Assembly (NCBI GenBank): GCA_944385475.1
Contig: CALWXJ010000010.1
Location: 1-50,638 of the forward strand
Direction: 5' to 3'
DNA from: an uncultured Oscillospiraceae bacterium
GTDB taxonomy: Bacteria; Bacillota; Clostridia; Oscillospirales; Oscillospiraceae
DNA length: 50,638 nt
Shown here: positions 23,327 to 31,092 of the stretch, one piece after another
Layout: each line of letters starts with the position of its first letter
How positions within the stretch are numbered: the stretch's first letter is position 1
Program-made: the position numbers and the translations under genes
The notes under the pieces: model-generated
What the model saw: only the letters and a program-made list of their open reading frames with translations
Databases searched by the model: none
What the model was told of the DNA's origin: nothing

Positions 23327-24394
23327 TTAAACCGTGATATGGACCGTCAGATACACCTGATTGAGCCCATGGGCCACCATAAAGCCGAATTCCACCAGGC
23401 ACACCGTGGGGTCGTCCTCTGCCGCTGTCACGGTCACATCGCCGTAACTGTCAATAATTTGTGCACTCAGCTTCTTCTCCAGCTCTACAATCACCTGAGA
23501 TCGGATCGCTCCCCGGCTCTGGGCCGTATTTTTAGCCCGGGCAAATTTACTGCGGAGGGCGGACCGTACCGTGGGGATCACATCGTCCACAATCAAGATC
23601 GTGGTCAGCTCCCGCCAGGTGGTATCGGCGGCGCCGCCGGTGGTGGTACGGGTGGTAATGCCCCGAACCGGACTCACCACTCCCGCCACGCTCTCCAGAG
23701 GGGTCACCCCTCCCCGTACCAGCAGGTCGATGTCGTTGTCGCTGTATTCCTCAGCCACGCCGCCCAGACCGGAAAGCTCCGCCCCATTCAGGGGGATTGC
23801 CGGATCCCGGGCAGATGCGATAGCGCCGGCCACTGCCGCTGCGCCGAACACTGCGGAAAGGGTCTTTCCCGTCCCATCCAGCACGTCCGGCCCTACCAGT
23901 ACCATCCGCTCGCTGTTGAGCTCCTTGGCCCGTTCCACCAGTTCTGCGGCAGAGGCGCCCCCCAGGCCTACCACGCCGATGCGTTCTTTTCGGCGGGTAG
24001 AGCAGTCCTCCACAGCGCTTCGCAGTGCCTGCTGCACCTCCAGGGCATCGCTGTCGCACACCACCACCTGGGCGTCCTCATTTCCCAAAAGGGCAAAGGC
24101 CGCCTCATAGTCTGCCGTGGCACCTGCCTCAGCCACCCGCACGGCCTTGATGGTGGAGGCCCCGTTTGCAAACAGCAGCCGCAGCAGCGTGCTCATGCCG
24201 GGGCTCTCTGCCTGATCCTCGCCGAAGGCCGTAACCCCGGCGGTATATCCAGTCAGCGTCACCACCTGTCCCTCTGTCCCCTTGGTTGCTTTGGCCGCCA
24301 CGGCGATGGTCCGGTTTCCGCGCCCGGCGGATACCACTGCCGAGGCGTCGTAAACCGAATACACGCCGGGCCGCTCATGTCTTTGCTCACTCAT
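23327..24394 (-). CDS. Contractile tail sheath protein (XkdK-like)
   Basis: The 355-residue protein has the sheath N-terminus R-P-G-V-Y-S-V-Y, a middle Rossmann-like domain with L-L-F-A-N-G-A and V-V-V-C-D-S-D, and the conserved C-terminal domain D-T-T-W-R-E-L-T-T-I-L-I-V-D-D-V that includes the extended arms used for contraction. It is shorter than PBSX XkdK (about 460), which suggests loss of a surface domain. Its presence means the particle has a contractile tail. The start overlaps the preceding gene by 8 bases. Confidence 0.92.
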   Translation of the reverse strand: MSEQRHERPGVYSVYDASAVVSAGRGNRTIAVAAKATKGTEGQVVTLTGYTAGVTAFGEDQAESPGMSTLLRLLFANGASTIKAVRVAEAGATADYEAAFALLGNEDAQVVVCDSDALEVQQALRSAVEDCSTRRKERIGVVGLGGASAAELVERAKELNSERMVLVGPDVLDGTGKTLSAVFGAAAVAGAIASARDPAIPLNGAELSGLGGVAEEYSDNDIDLLVRGGVTPLESVAGVVSPVRGITTRTTTGGAADTTWRELTTILIVDDVIPTVRSALRSKFARAKNTAQSRGAIRSQVIVELEKKLSAQIIDSYGDVTVTAAEDDPTVCLVEFGFMVAHGLNQVYLTVHITV

Positions 24395-24884
24395 TTTCCA
24401 TAACTCCCTTCAACCGAAAATCCAGGAACACCGGCTCTTCTGTCTCCGCGTGTGCCACAAAGGTAGCCTGGCAGACCGCGGTGCCCCTTCTTAGAAAAAG
24501 ATTGCTCTCTGCCTCCCAGCTGGTTCCTTCCCACCGCAGCTGCTCCAACCGCAGGCCCTGGGGGCACCCGCTCAGAAGGGCGTCTTCCGCCTGCTCGCAC
24601 CCCTCTTCGCACTCTGCCGTCGTGGGCGCCCGCAGCTCGATGCTCACGCTTCCCTCCATGCGTTTGCCATATCGCTCCCGCACAGTGCCGGATTCTTCAT
24701 CGTATATCTCACCGAGATAGTCATAAAATCCCGCGGCTTTGCTCTGTACGGTATCCACCGCCACAGCGGCCACCGGGCCGTCCCACAGCTCTGCCCGCTG
24801 GTCGGGATAGGCGCTCAGGGCTTGCAGTCCCTGCTCTTTCAGGGCAGTGATGACCGCCTCACGGATCTGCCTTAGCTCCTTCAT
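24387..24884 (-). CDS. Tail completion protein (XkdJ-like position)
   Basis: The 165-residue protein starts at an ATG (24884) that overlaps the stop of the preceding gene (ATGA). A longer frame of 62 extra codons is rejected. Features include the N-terminal helix R-Q-I-R-E-A-V-I-T-A-L, beta strands V-A-A-V-A-V-D-T and S-V-S-I-E-L-R-A-P, and a paired Cys in E-C-E-E-G-C. It resembles tail terminator proteins that end tube growth and dock onto the head. Assignment is by fold hints and position only. Confidence 0.65.
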   Translation of the reverse strand: MKELRQIREAVITALKEQGLQALSAYPDQRAELWDGPVAAVAVDTVQSKAAGFYDYLGEIYDEESGTVRERYGKRMEGSVSIELRAPTTAECEEGCEQAEDALLSGCPQGLRLEQLRWEGTSWEAESNLFLRRGTAVCQATFVAHAETEEPVFLDFRLKGVMENE

Positions 24885-25198
24885 ACAGCCTCCTTCTCCC
24901 GCTCCAGCAGTGCCTGCCAGAGAATCACCTGTTCTCCTGCCCGCCAGCTGTGGCTGCTGCGCACCACAAAGGTCTCCCCCTGGCGGGTCACCTGATCTCC
25001 CTTTTTCAAGGGTTCTTGTCCCAGATAAAGCCACCGCCGCTGGTCGATCCTCCCCAGGGGATGGACGCATCCATCTTCCGTCTCACTGTTCTGGATTATG
25101 GGCTGGAAGATGGCCTTGGCGGTTTTTTCCCCCTGGGCCGTAAGCAGTGTCACCGTCTGTCCCCAGCGTTCCAGGATGGTATGCACCGACTCCGTCAT
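24881..25198 (-). CDS. Head closure/connector protein
   Basis: The 105-residue protein from an ATG at 25198 has the small beta-barrel pattern of head-closure proteins (G-Q-T-V-T-L-L-T, K-A-I-F-Q-P-I-I-Q-N, L-Y-L-G-Q-E-P-L-K-K-G-D-Q-V, T-F-V-V-R-S-S-H-S-W). This pattern is common as the XkdI/YqbI counterpart. Both ends overlap their neighbours by ATGA, so it is tightly coupled in translation. It probably plugs the portal after packaging. Confidence 0.7.
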   Translation of the reverse strand: MTESVHTILERWGQTVTLLTAQGEKTAKAIFQPIIQNSETEDGCVHPLGRIDQRRWLYLGQEPLKKGDQVTRQGETFVVRSSHSWRAGEQVILWQALLEREKEAV

Positions 25199-25557
25199 CC
25201 CCGTACCTCCCGGAAGCAAAAGTCCTCCATCTGGGCATAGGGCGCCATCAGCCGCTGGGCGGCCCGGCGCATCCCTTGGCACATTGCGCTTCGGTCCTCT
25301 CCGGTCCGCTCATGGATCGTCAGCTCTCCTGCTGTGAAGGAAGACACGCCCTGTCCGTCGCTCTCCAGGAAGTCCGCTGCCGCCCAAAGGGCGCTGGCAC
25401 ACTCCATGGCCTCCCTGCACTCCTCCTGGCTCACTCCGCTTTTCAAACGTCTGCTCCAGCGTTCCTGAGCCGCCCGGCACAGCGCCTCCAGATAGGGGAG
25501 GCGCTGGTCCTCCGCGCCGCAGAGGCTCTGGGCCAGGCTCAAAATTGTCTCTTCCAT
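25195..25557 (-). CDS. Head-tail adaptor (XkdH/YqbH position)
   Basis: The 120-residue, mostly helical protein has E-E-T-I-L-S-L-A-Q-S-L-C-G at its start and a later F-T-A-G-E-L-T-I motif with A-M-C-Q-G-M-R-R-A-A. It fits the helical adaptor that binds below the portal (gp15/gp6 type). It has a good ribosome site (GGGGAGG) and follows the capsid gene after 59 bases that contain a hairpin. Function is inferred from place and composition. Confidence 0.65.
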   Translation of the reverse strand: MEETILSLAQSLCGAEDQRLPYLEALCRAAQERWSRRLKSGVSQEECREAMECASALWAAADFLESDGQGVSSFTAGELTIHERTGEDRSAMCQGMRRAAQRLMAPYAQMEDFCFREVRG

Positions 25558-25578
25558 AAGGTCCTCCCCTCCGTATCA

Positions 25579-25609
25579 GGCGGCGCGTCCCGTTTTGGGG
25601 CGCGCCGCC
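25579..25609 (-). other. Hairpin after the major capsid gene
   Basis: A 9-bp GC stem (25579-25587 with 25601-25609) lies 8 bases after the capsid stop. No T-tract follows on the minus strand; it probably stabilises capsid mRNA or partly limits downstream transcription. Confidence 0.55.
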
Positions 25610-25616
25610 CCGTTGT

Positions 25617-26648
25617 TTACACCTTCAGGACTTTTGCCGCGTCCACAAACAGCTTGGCAAAGCCAGACACAGAAGTGATGGCAGCCCGTTCCAGCTGACG
25701 GTCGATGAGCTTATCGTACTCCACGGTCACCTCGCTGCCGCAGATCTGCTCCAGCGCATAGCCCTTGTCCAGACCGATGATGGTGTCTGCAGGCACGGCG
25801 CTGGTGCGCAGCAGCTTGGCGCCCAGGGGCGTGGTCAGCTTACCGGTGCCCTGGAAGTTCAGCCCCGTCATGGGGTTCTGGAACTCCTCCATCTTCAGCA
25901 TAGCCAGCATCATATCGCCGCCCACCAGCAGAGTGTTCATGGTATAGGGGTCAAACTGTCCCCAAAAATCCAGCAGCGCGCCATAGCTCAGCTGGCCGGA
26001 GGAACCGGAGATCGCTCCCTCTCCCACCTGCAGCACCGGGGCGGCGTTGTCATTGCCGTCTCCCTCCAGCAGGACGTTCACGGCATCCTCCAGATGCATC
26101 CGGCCGATGTAGGCGCCGATTTGGCGCAGCGTCACGGCAAACAGGTCCAACCGCTGGAAGCGAATGGCCTCGTAAGGTGCCACCAGCATTCTCCCCCGCT
26201 TGTGCAGCCGCACCAGGTTCTCCTGGGTGTGGATCACCGTCTGGGGGATTGCGGCACCCTCCTCCACCCGCTTGAGCTTTTTCTCCTCCTCCGTGGGGGT
26301 GGAGGCAATGGAACGGTAGTCCAACCCATCAAAATGCGTCACGGTAGCCGTGATGTCCGGCAGGATGCACTCCTCTTCCATTCCCTGACGCACCACCCGG
26401 GAGACGAACTCCGGGAACAGCACCGCAGACTCGGTGTTGAAAAAGAATTTCTCCACCCGGTCGCTGCCGGCGCCCTTCACTCGGATGTCAAAGCGCTTGA
26501 GCTGGCGCTGAAACGCGTCCATCCCCTCCAGGGGCGTGCCCTTGTAATGTTCGCTGGGATCCAGTGCCTCCAGTGTCTGGGAAAAGGTCCGGCCTCCCTG
26601 ACCGTACATCCCCTTTTCCAGTCGAACCGTCTCGTATTGATAACCCAT
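25617..26648 (-). CDS. Major capsid protein (XkdG-like)
   Basis: The 343-residue protein follows the protease and decoration genes and fits the HK97-fold major capsid of PBSX-type phages. Marks are a charged N-arm (about 1-60), the segment F-F-F-N-T-E-S-A-V-L-F-P-E-F-V-S-R, the peptide L-P-D-I-T-A-T-V-T, a long backbone helix near R-F-Q-R-L-D-L-F-A-V-T-L-R, and the C-terminal I-D-R-Q-L-E-R-A-A-I-T with F-A-K-L-F-V-D-A-A-K. An AAGGAGG site precedes the ATG. The gene is intact, so heads can in principle be formed. Confidence 0.85.
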   Translation of the reverse strand: MGYQYETVRLEKGMYGQGGRTFSQTLEALDPSEHYKGTPLEGMDAFQRQLKRFDIRVKGAGSDRVEKFFFNTESAVLFPEFVSRVVRQGMEEECILPDITATVTHFDGLDYRSIASTPTEEEKKLKRVEEGAAIPQTVIHTQENLVRLHKRGRMLVAPYEAIRFQRLDLFAVTLRQIGAYIGRMHLEDAVNVLLEGDGNDNAAPVLQVGEGAISGSSGQLSYGALLDFWGQFDPYTMNTLLVGGDMMLAMLKMEEFQNPMTGLNFQGTGKLTTPLGAKLLRTSAVPADTIIGLDKGYALEQICGSEVTVEYDKLIDRQLERAAITSVSGFAKLFVDAAKVLKV

Positions 26649-26660
26649 CGTCTTTCCTCC

Positions 26661-27008
26661 TTACAGTACAAATGTCACGGTCTTGGCGGAATCGTCCACC
26701 CGGACCACCCGATAGCTATGGCCATTGCTGTCAGCCTTCACGCCGCCCTTGTCGTCAGCGGACAAGTTCGCCCAGCCTACGGCAGGGGCCGCGGTGTCGC
26801 TGTAACCCACGGTGACCATGCCGCCCAGCGCCACAGTGCAGGCGCCCCCGTCTCTGGCCACAGACATCACCACGCCTGTAAAGCCATCGCCGTCAGCGCA
26901 AACTGCCGCCGTGTCATTTTCCGCCACCTTTACCACCTGGCCGCACTCCACGCTGCCGCAGGCGAAGGTCGCGGCCCACTGGCCAATGCCCTCATACGAA
27001 ATGTTCAT
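26661..27008 (-). CDS. Capsid decoration/cement-like protein (DUF2190-like)
   Basis: The 115-residue protein is small, beta-rich and Gly/Ala/Val-rich (G-Q-V-V-K-V-A-E-N, G-D-G-F-T-G-V-V-M-S-V, V-T-V-G-Y). This is the pattern of the cement proteins that bind the capsid surface. It lies between protease and capsid genes, as in related clusters. A GGGAGG site lies upstream of the ATG. No membrane segment or signal is present. Confidence 0.7.
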   Translation of the reverse strand: MNISYEGIGQWAATFACGSVECGQVVKVAENDTAAVCADGDGFTGVVMSVARDGGACTVALGGMVTVGYSDTAAPAVGWANLSADDKGGVKADSNGHSYRVVRVDDSAKTVTFVL

Positions 27009-27042
27009 CCCTGATCCTCCCTATTTTTAAATATTGTCCCTC

Positions 27043-27888
27043 TCAGACAAGGAACACCGATTCATCCTCCCCCCGCTTTTGGGGGGCAGGGCGCAGCTGT
27101 ACTGCCGCGGGGAACCGTCTGGCCGTGCGCTTTTCAAACACGCGCTTAAGCTCCAGCAGTTCACCCTCCTCCATCCGCTGCGCCGCCTTTTCCAAAATGG
27201 CTCCGTCCAGATCCTCATCGCTGAGCATGGCCAGCCGCACCACTTCCTTTCGCAGCTGTCCCAGATATCGCTTCCCCAGCTCCGCCTGGCGCTTCAGCCG
27301 GGCCATTTCGTCTTGTTCCGGGCCAAAGCGCTTCACCACGCCGGCCTCCCGCTGAGCGGGCACCGCCACAAACGACCACTCATACGCATCCTCAGGCTCC
27401 CGCAGCTCCCGGAAGCATAACTTTCCCTCGTACTGCTGGCCGGGTATATGGGCGCAGCTGTCCTCCGCCCCGCAGATAGAGCAAACGCTCTTTTTCATGC
27501 GGCAACCAACGCTGACCTCTTTTTTGATCCCGCCTTCGATCTCGGCGATGAGATCCTCATTTTTCTCTGTCCGCAAAAGATAGGCCCAGCCCTTCAGCCA
27601 GCGATAGGCATCTCCTGCCGCCGTCACTCTTCCCGGCTCTTCCACCACCTCTGTGCGGTAGATCCGGGCCGTCTGTCCCACGGCTGACCACTGGTGGTCA
27701 AAAAGTCCGCTCTTCCCCAAAAACAGCTCTGCCAGGGTGTCCAGGGCCTGAGACTCGAAGCGCTCGAAGTCCCGGTCCACCTCATTGTCACAAAGGCGCA
27801 TCGTAAAGGTGTAGACCTTTTCTGCCGTCAACGTGCTCTTTGCCAGTGCATTGATCCGATTCAAGTCCTCCCGTGTCACCTGTTCCAT
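27043..27888 (-). CDS. Prohead protease / scaffold (XkdF-like)
   Basis: The 281-residue protein has the herpes-type prohead protease marks: catalytic His65 in L-F-D-H-Q-W-S and Ser126 in K-E-V-S-V-G. A helical C-terminal part (about 195-260, rich in Glu, Lys and Arg) could act as scaffold. A Cys/His group (Cys136, Cys139, Cys145, His147) suggests a zinc site inserted after the protease strand, a feature of this clostridial branch. It cuts itself and other head proteins during maturation. It is placed between portal and capsid, as expected. Confidence 0.85.
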   Translation of the reverse strand: MEQVTREDLNRINALAKSTLTAEKVYTFTMRLCDNEVDRDFERFESQALDTLAELFLGKSGLFDHQWSAVGQTARIYRTEVVEEPGRVTAAGDAYRWLKGWAYLLRTEKNEDLIAEIEGGIKKEVSVGCRMKKSVCSICGAEDSCAHIPGQQYEGKLCFRELREPEDAYEWSFVAVPAQREAGVVKRFGPEQDEMARLKRQAELGKRYLGQLRKEVVRLAMLSDEDLDGAILEKAAQRMEEGELLELKRVFEKRTARRFPAAVQLRPAPQKRGEDESVFLV

Positions 27889-27926
27889 CCGATCCTCCTT
27901 GTTCTTCTTTCCGCTTCCATGGGCTG

Positions 27927-29126
27927 TTAAAGCTCCCGTTTTGCTTCTGCGGCGTCATTTTCCAGGCGCAGCTTTCTGGCCTGTTCCCGGTAGAGTTCCG
28001 CCTTGGCCTCCTCCACCTCGTCCTGCAAATTGATGTCCTCCCACAGCACCTCTGCCCCGCAGGTCCACCCCTGCATCCGCAGCCACAGCCGGCAGATCCG
28101 CTCCACCACTGGAGTCAGTGTCCGCCGCAGGGCGGTGATCTCCGTGGTGAGCATATCGGCCTGTTGGGTACTCATCCTCTCTGTAGAGCTCCAGTTCAGC
28201 CCCAGCATGAACGGTGGAATCCCCGTCTTGGCCACGATCTGCTCCAGCATCTGCCGCACCGGGACTTCGCTGTCCAGAATGGGGGCGTCACCGCCGATCA
28301 CCCGGATATCCACATCCCCCACTGCCACGAAATCCCGCACGCTTCCATCCCGGGTCTGGGCCATGGCCCGGGACCACTCCTCTGCCAGGATCCGCCCCCG
28401 CTCGGGAGCCTCACCCTGTCCATCCCGGCATGTCACGGAAAAGCGCACGTTTCCGCACCGCTCCCAATTGACGCCGATGGTATGGTAGATCTTTGTCAGG
28501 ATCTCCGTCATAAACGGCAGGGATCGCAGCAAGGAAACGCCGTAGGGGCTCCCCGCCTCCGGATTCAGCGGGGTAAACAGCAGCAAGTCCTGATAGGGCA
28601 GGGGCTCCATCTTTCCCTGCTCATTTCTCCCGCAGATCAAAAACTGCAGAGGGTGCTCCCCCTCTCGAAGTTCAATGTCCTCCACATTTCCGCACAGCAG
28701 CGCGGCGATATCGCCTCCCCCCGCCGCCGGCACGATCTCGCCCACTGCCTGCCCACAGGTGAGCATAGAGTCCAGGTACCCGTCCAAAAAGGATTGGATC
28801 CCCACCTGCGCCCGTCCCACCGGCACAGTGCGCAAAAACGCATCCATCCCCCTCTGGGCGCTTTGATTGCCGCAGCGCACCTTTAGTCCGCCGGTCATGC
28901 GGATGAGCTTATAGATGGCGGAGTCCACCACCGGCACAGCCTCCCGTACCGCCCGGTAAAGCCGAGCCTCGCCCATCTGCTGGGGCACATAGGCCCGCAG
29001 CCCGCCAAAGGGGTGCTGCTCCTGTCTGCGCAGCTGCACCTGTGCAGCTGCGATCTGCGGGACCGCCTCTGCCCTGCATCTGCGTCTGCCTCCCAGCAGC
29101 CGCTGTTTCATCTGTTCCATCGTCAT
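27927..29126 (-). CDS. Portal protein
   Basis: The 399-residue protein lies directly after the large terminase gene and fits the portal family (XkdE/SPP1 gp6-like). It has a mostly helical N-terminus, R-A-V-R-E-A-V-P-V-V-D-S-A-I-Y-K-L-I as the clip-region entry, the strand G-Q-A-V-G-E-I-V-P, L-N-P-E-A-G-S-P-Y-G-V-S-L-L-R (typical of portals), and K-T-G-I-P-P-F-M-L-G-L-N-W before the long stem helix. The ring of twelve sits at one capsid vertex as the DNA gate. Start at 29126 with GGGGAGG upstream; the 16 residues before it are rejected. Confidence 0.88.
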   Translation of the reverse strand: MTMEQMKQRLLGGRRRCRAEAVPQIAAAQVQLRRQEQHPFGGLRAYVPQQMGEARLYRAVREAVPVVDSAIYKLIRMTGGLKVRCGNQSAQRGMDAFLRTVPVGRAQVGIQSFLDGYLDSMLTCGQAVGEIVPAAGGGDIAALLCGNVEDIELREGEHPLQFLICGRNEQGKMEPLPYQDLLLFTPLNPEAGSPYGVSLLRSLPFMTEILTKIYHTIGVNWERCGNVRFSVTCRDGQGEAPERGRILAEEWSRAMAQTRDGSVRDFVAVGDVDIRVIGGDAPILDSEVPVRQMLEQIVAKTGIPPFMLGLNWSSTERMSTQQADMLTTEITALRRTLTPVVERICRLWLRMQGWTCGAEVLWEDINLQDEVEEAKAELYREQARKLRLENDAAEAKREL

Positions 29127-29143
29127 GATTTTTCCTCCCCGTC

Positions 29144-30400
29144 TTACTGCCGCTCTTTTCGGCGTTCCACCCAAGTGGCCACGAACCCGCTTTGCTTGTC
29201 CCGCTCCAGATCCATGGCGAAATACCGCATCTCATCCATGGCGTGGTCATGTTCTTTGCGGGGACTGTCTTTCCCCCCGCTCTCATCCCAGCAATAAAGG
29301 GCCATCTCCCGCAGACAGTCCCGGCAGCTGTCACAAAGCACGATCCGTCCCATCCGCAGCAGGTCCGCTGTCACCCGGATCCCGTCGGCCACCCGGTTAT
29401 CTGCCCGAACCACCCGAAACCCCCGCCGCCGCAGCAGCTCGATAAAGCTCAGGGCAGAGGGATCCACAATCACCCGCTGGATGGATTTTCCCTGGGTCAG
29501 GCGCTCCAGATCATCGGCATATTCTCCGTCAGTCTTCTGCCGCCCTTCCTTCCGGGAGTCATAGTAGTACTCCGCCACCCGATACCAGGTGTCTCCCTTT
29601 CGTCCCCAAAGTCCAAAGGAAGCCGGGTTGGCCGTCCCGTAGTCCACGGAGACCCGCCATTGGGAAAAAGGCCCCTTTGGCACCGGTAGGGCGTCTTTCT
29701 GGGGGTCAAAAAAGTCGTAGACCAGTCCCTGGGCCGCCGCCCACTCTCCGGCGATGAATCTCCTGTAAAACACACCGGAGTATGCTTTTCGGTATCGCTC
29801 CCGAATGGCGGGTGATAAGCTGGGATTGTCATCCATGGTAAAGTGCAGGTGCAGTGCCTTCCGCTCCTTTGCCCGCAGGATCCACTCCCGGTAGAACCAG
29901 TGCTCCGGCCCCGCCGGATTGCAGTTGAACCACAGCCTGCTTCCCTGAACGCTGCACCGGGCGCATGCCTGCTCCACAAAAGACCTGGGCATCAGGGCCG
30001 TCTCATCCAGAAGCACGCCCGCCAGGGTACTGCCCTGGATCAGCGCCGCACTGGACTCATCCCGCCCGCCGAAGAGCAAAAAGCGGTTCTCTCTGCCCCG
30101 GTAGCGCACCACGATGGCCTCGTCAGAGCGGCTGTCCCGCACCTCCATGCCCAGCTGCCGCAAACAGGGGAGCAGTTCCTGTAAGACGTTTCGCCGCAGG
30201 GCCCGCACTGTTTTCCCGCACAGGCCGAACTGCCTTGCCTCAAAGCACGCCATGGCCCACAGGAAAAAAGAGAGCCCCATGGAAAATGTCTTGCCGCTGC
30301 GGATGGCCCCATCGCAGATGATGGCCTCCCACTCCGGCCGTTTCCACCAGGTAAGCACCTGCATTTGTTTTGGGGAAAAGCGGCATGTCTGGCCGCTCAT
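29144..30400 (-). CDS. Terminase large subunit (PBSX XtmB type)
   Basis: The 418-residue packaging motor has Walker A G-A-I-R-S-G-K-T (31-38), Walker B G-V-L-L-D-E-T (Asp132-Glu133), the coupling region F-N-C-N-P-A-G-P-E-H-W-F, and the RNase H-like nuclease domain beginning V-S-V-D-Y-G-T-A-N-P, with a later acidic residue in V-I-V-D-P-S-A and a final D-H-A-M-D-E-M-R-Y. Such terminases of PBSX and related phages package by headful. All motifs needed for ATPase and nuclease appear intact. The gene follows the small subunit by one base. Confidence 0.93.
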   Translation of the reverse strand: MSGQTCRFSPKQMQVLTWWKRPEWEAIICDGAIRSGKTFSMGLSFFLWAMACFEARQFGLCGKTVRALRRNVLQELLPCLRQLGMEVRDSRSDEAIVVRYRGRENRFLLFGGRDESSAALIQGSTLAGVLLDETALMPRSFVEQACARCSVQGSRLWFNCNPAGPEHWFYREWILRAKERKALHLHFTMDDNPSLSPAIRERYRKAYSGVFYRRFIAGEWAAAQGLVYDFFDPQKDALPVPKGPFSQWRVSVDYGTANPASFGLWGRKGDTWYRVAEYYYDSRKEGRQKTDGEYADDLERLTQGKSIQRVIVDPSALSFIELLRRRGFRVVRADNRVADGIRVTADLLRMGRIVLCDSCRDCLREMALYCWDESGGKDSPRKEHDHAMDEMRYFAMDLERDKQSGFVATWVERRKERQ

Positions 30401-30401
30401 A

Positions 30402-30860
30402 TCATTCCTCCCCCATCTGCTGCGCGGCGGCCGTCAGTGCGGCATACAGGCCGTTGGCGCTCTCCTCTGTGGCGCCTGCCTCAATCAGGCCATGGAGTGC
30501 CTCCAAGGCCCGTACCCGGTCCGTCAGCTTCAGCTCCACGCCCTTCTCTCCCACCTTGATCTCCGCCACAGCGGAAAGGTCCAGACTGCCAATATCCACA
30601 TTTTGGGGATCCAGGGCCAGCCGCACGGCATCATTAGCCCGTCCAAAGGCCAACTGCGCCATGCGCCTCACCACGTCTTCCCGCCGGATCTGGTCTGCTG
30701 TCTCTTTCCGCATCCGCTCCAACCTTTGTCGGTTCGCCTGTTTTCGCAGCAGGCGAAACCCGTCTCCGCCGGCCTCGCTGCCTGCCGCTTCTGGATCCAA
30801 AGACCGGAAAAATGCCTCGCAGAATCGGCTGTCCCGATCCTTTTTCTCCATGTGTTCCAA
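30402..30860 (-). CDS. Terminase small subunit-like protein
   Basis: The 152-residue protein stands first in the cluster, 1 base before the large terminase. It is highly charged and helical (R-K-Q-A-N-R-Q-R-L-E-R-M-R-K-E-T-A and R-R-E-D-V-V-R-R-M-A-Q-L-A-F-G) with a C-terminal T-D-R-V-R-A-L-E-A-L helix, in line with XtmA-like subunits. It would choose DNA for packaging. The start is a TTG at 30860 with GGAGG 8 bases upstream; an ATG three codons later is too far from it. No promoter is certain upstream; a TTGCGG about 35 bases before could be part of one. Confidence 0.65.
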   Translation of the reverse strand: MEHMEKKDRDSRFCEAFFRSLDPEAAGSEAGGDGFRLLRKQANRQRLERMRKETADQIRREDVVRRMAQLAFGRANDAVRLALDPQNVDIGSLDLSAVAEIKVGEKGVELKLTDRVRALEALHGLIEAGATEESANGLYAALTAAAQQMGEE

Positions 30861-30997
30861 TCTGACCGCCTCCTCACCCTGCCCTAAAATTCCCGCAAAA
30901 GTTGCACGGGTGCGTGCATTGTTTTTTTCTTTTTTCTCTTTCCTCCTGCTGCTCTCTCCCGCTCCTGCCCCAGGAGCACCCGGCCCGCCGGCAGAGC

Positions 30998-31033
30998 AAG
31001 AAGCCGGGGCGCCTAATGGCGCCCCGGCTTCTT
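30998..31033. other. Strong hairpin between the phage-like cluster and the GH18 gene
   Basis: A 16-bp perfect stem (30998-31013 with 31018-31033) with a 4-base loop. No T-tract on either side. It separates the divergent transcription units and may insulate them. Confidence 0.6.
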
Positions 31034-31092
31034 CTCCTTCCTCAGGTCATGGGATTTTCTTCTGCCGCATACCCTTTTGGGAGGTGATATCC

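Larger units (their letters stand above)
16641..30860 (-). mobile_element. Compact contractile phage-like particle cluster, possibly domesticated (PBSX/GTA-like)
   Basis: Twenty-one genes on one strand run in PBSX order: small and large terminase, portal, protease, decoration, capsid, three head-tail connectors, sheath, tube, chaperone-like, short protein in the tape-measure slot, LysM tail protein, hub, spike, XkdS-like, baseplate J, XkdU-like, two small proteins, holin and endolysin. Many neighbours overlap by ATGA or lie 1-40 bases apart. Integrase, excisionase, repressor, replication, methylase and tail fibre genes are absent, and both flanks carry ordinary chromosomal genes. The 14.2-kb length equals the size class of known gene transfer agent clusters. 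All frames are intact. Confidence 0.75.
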
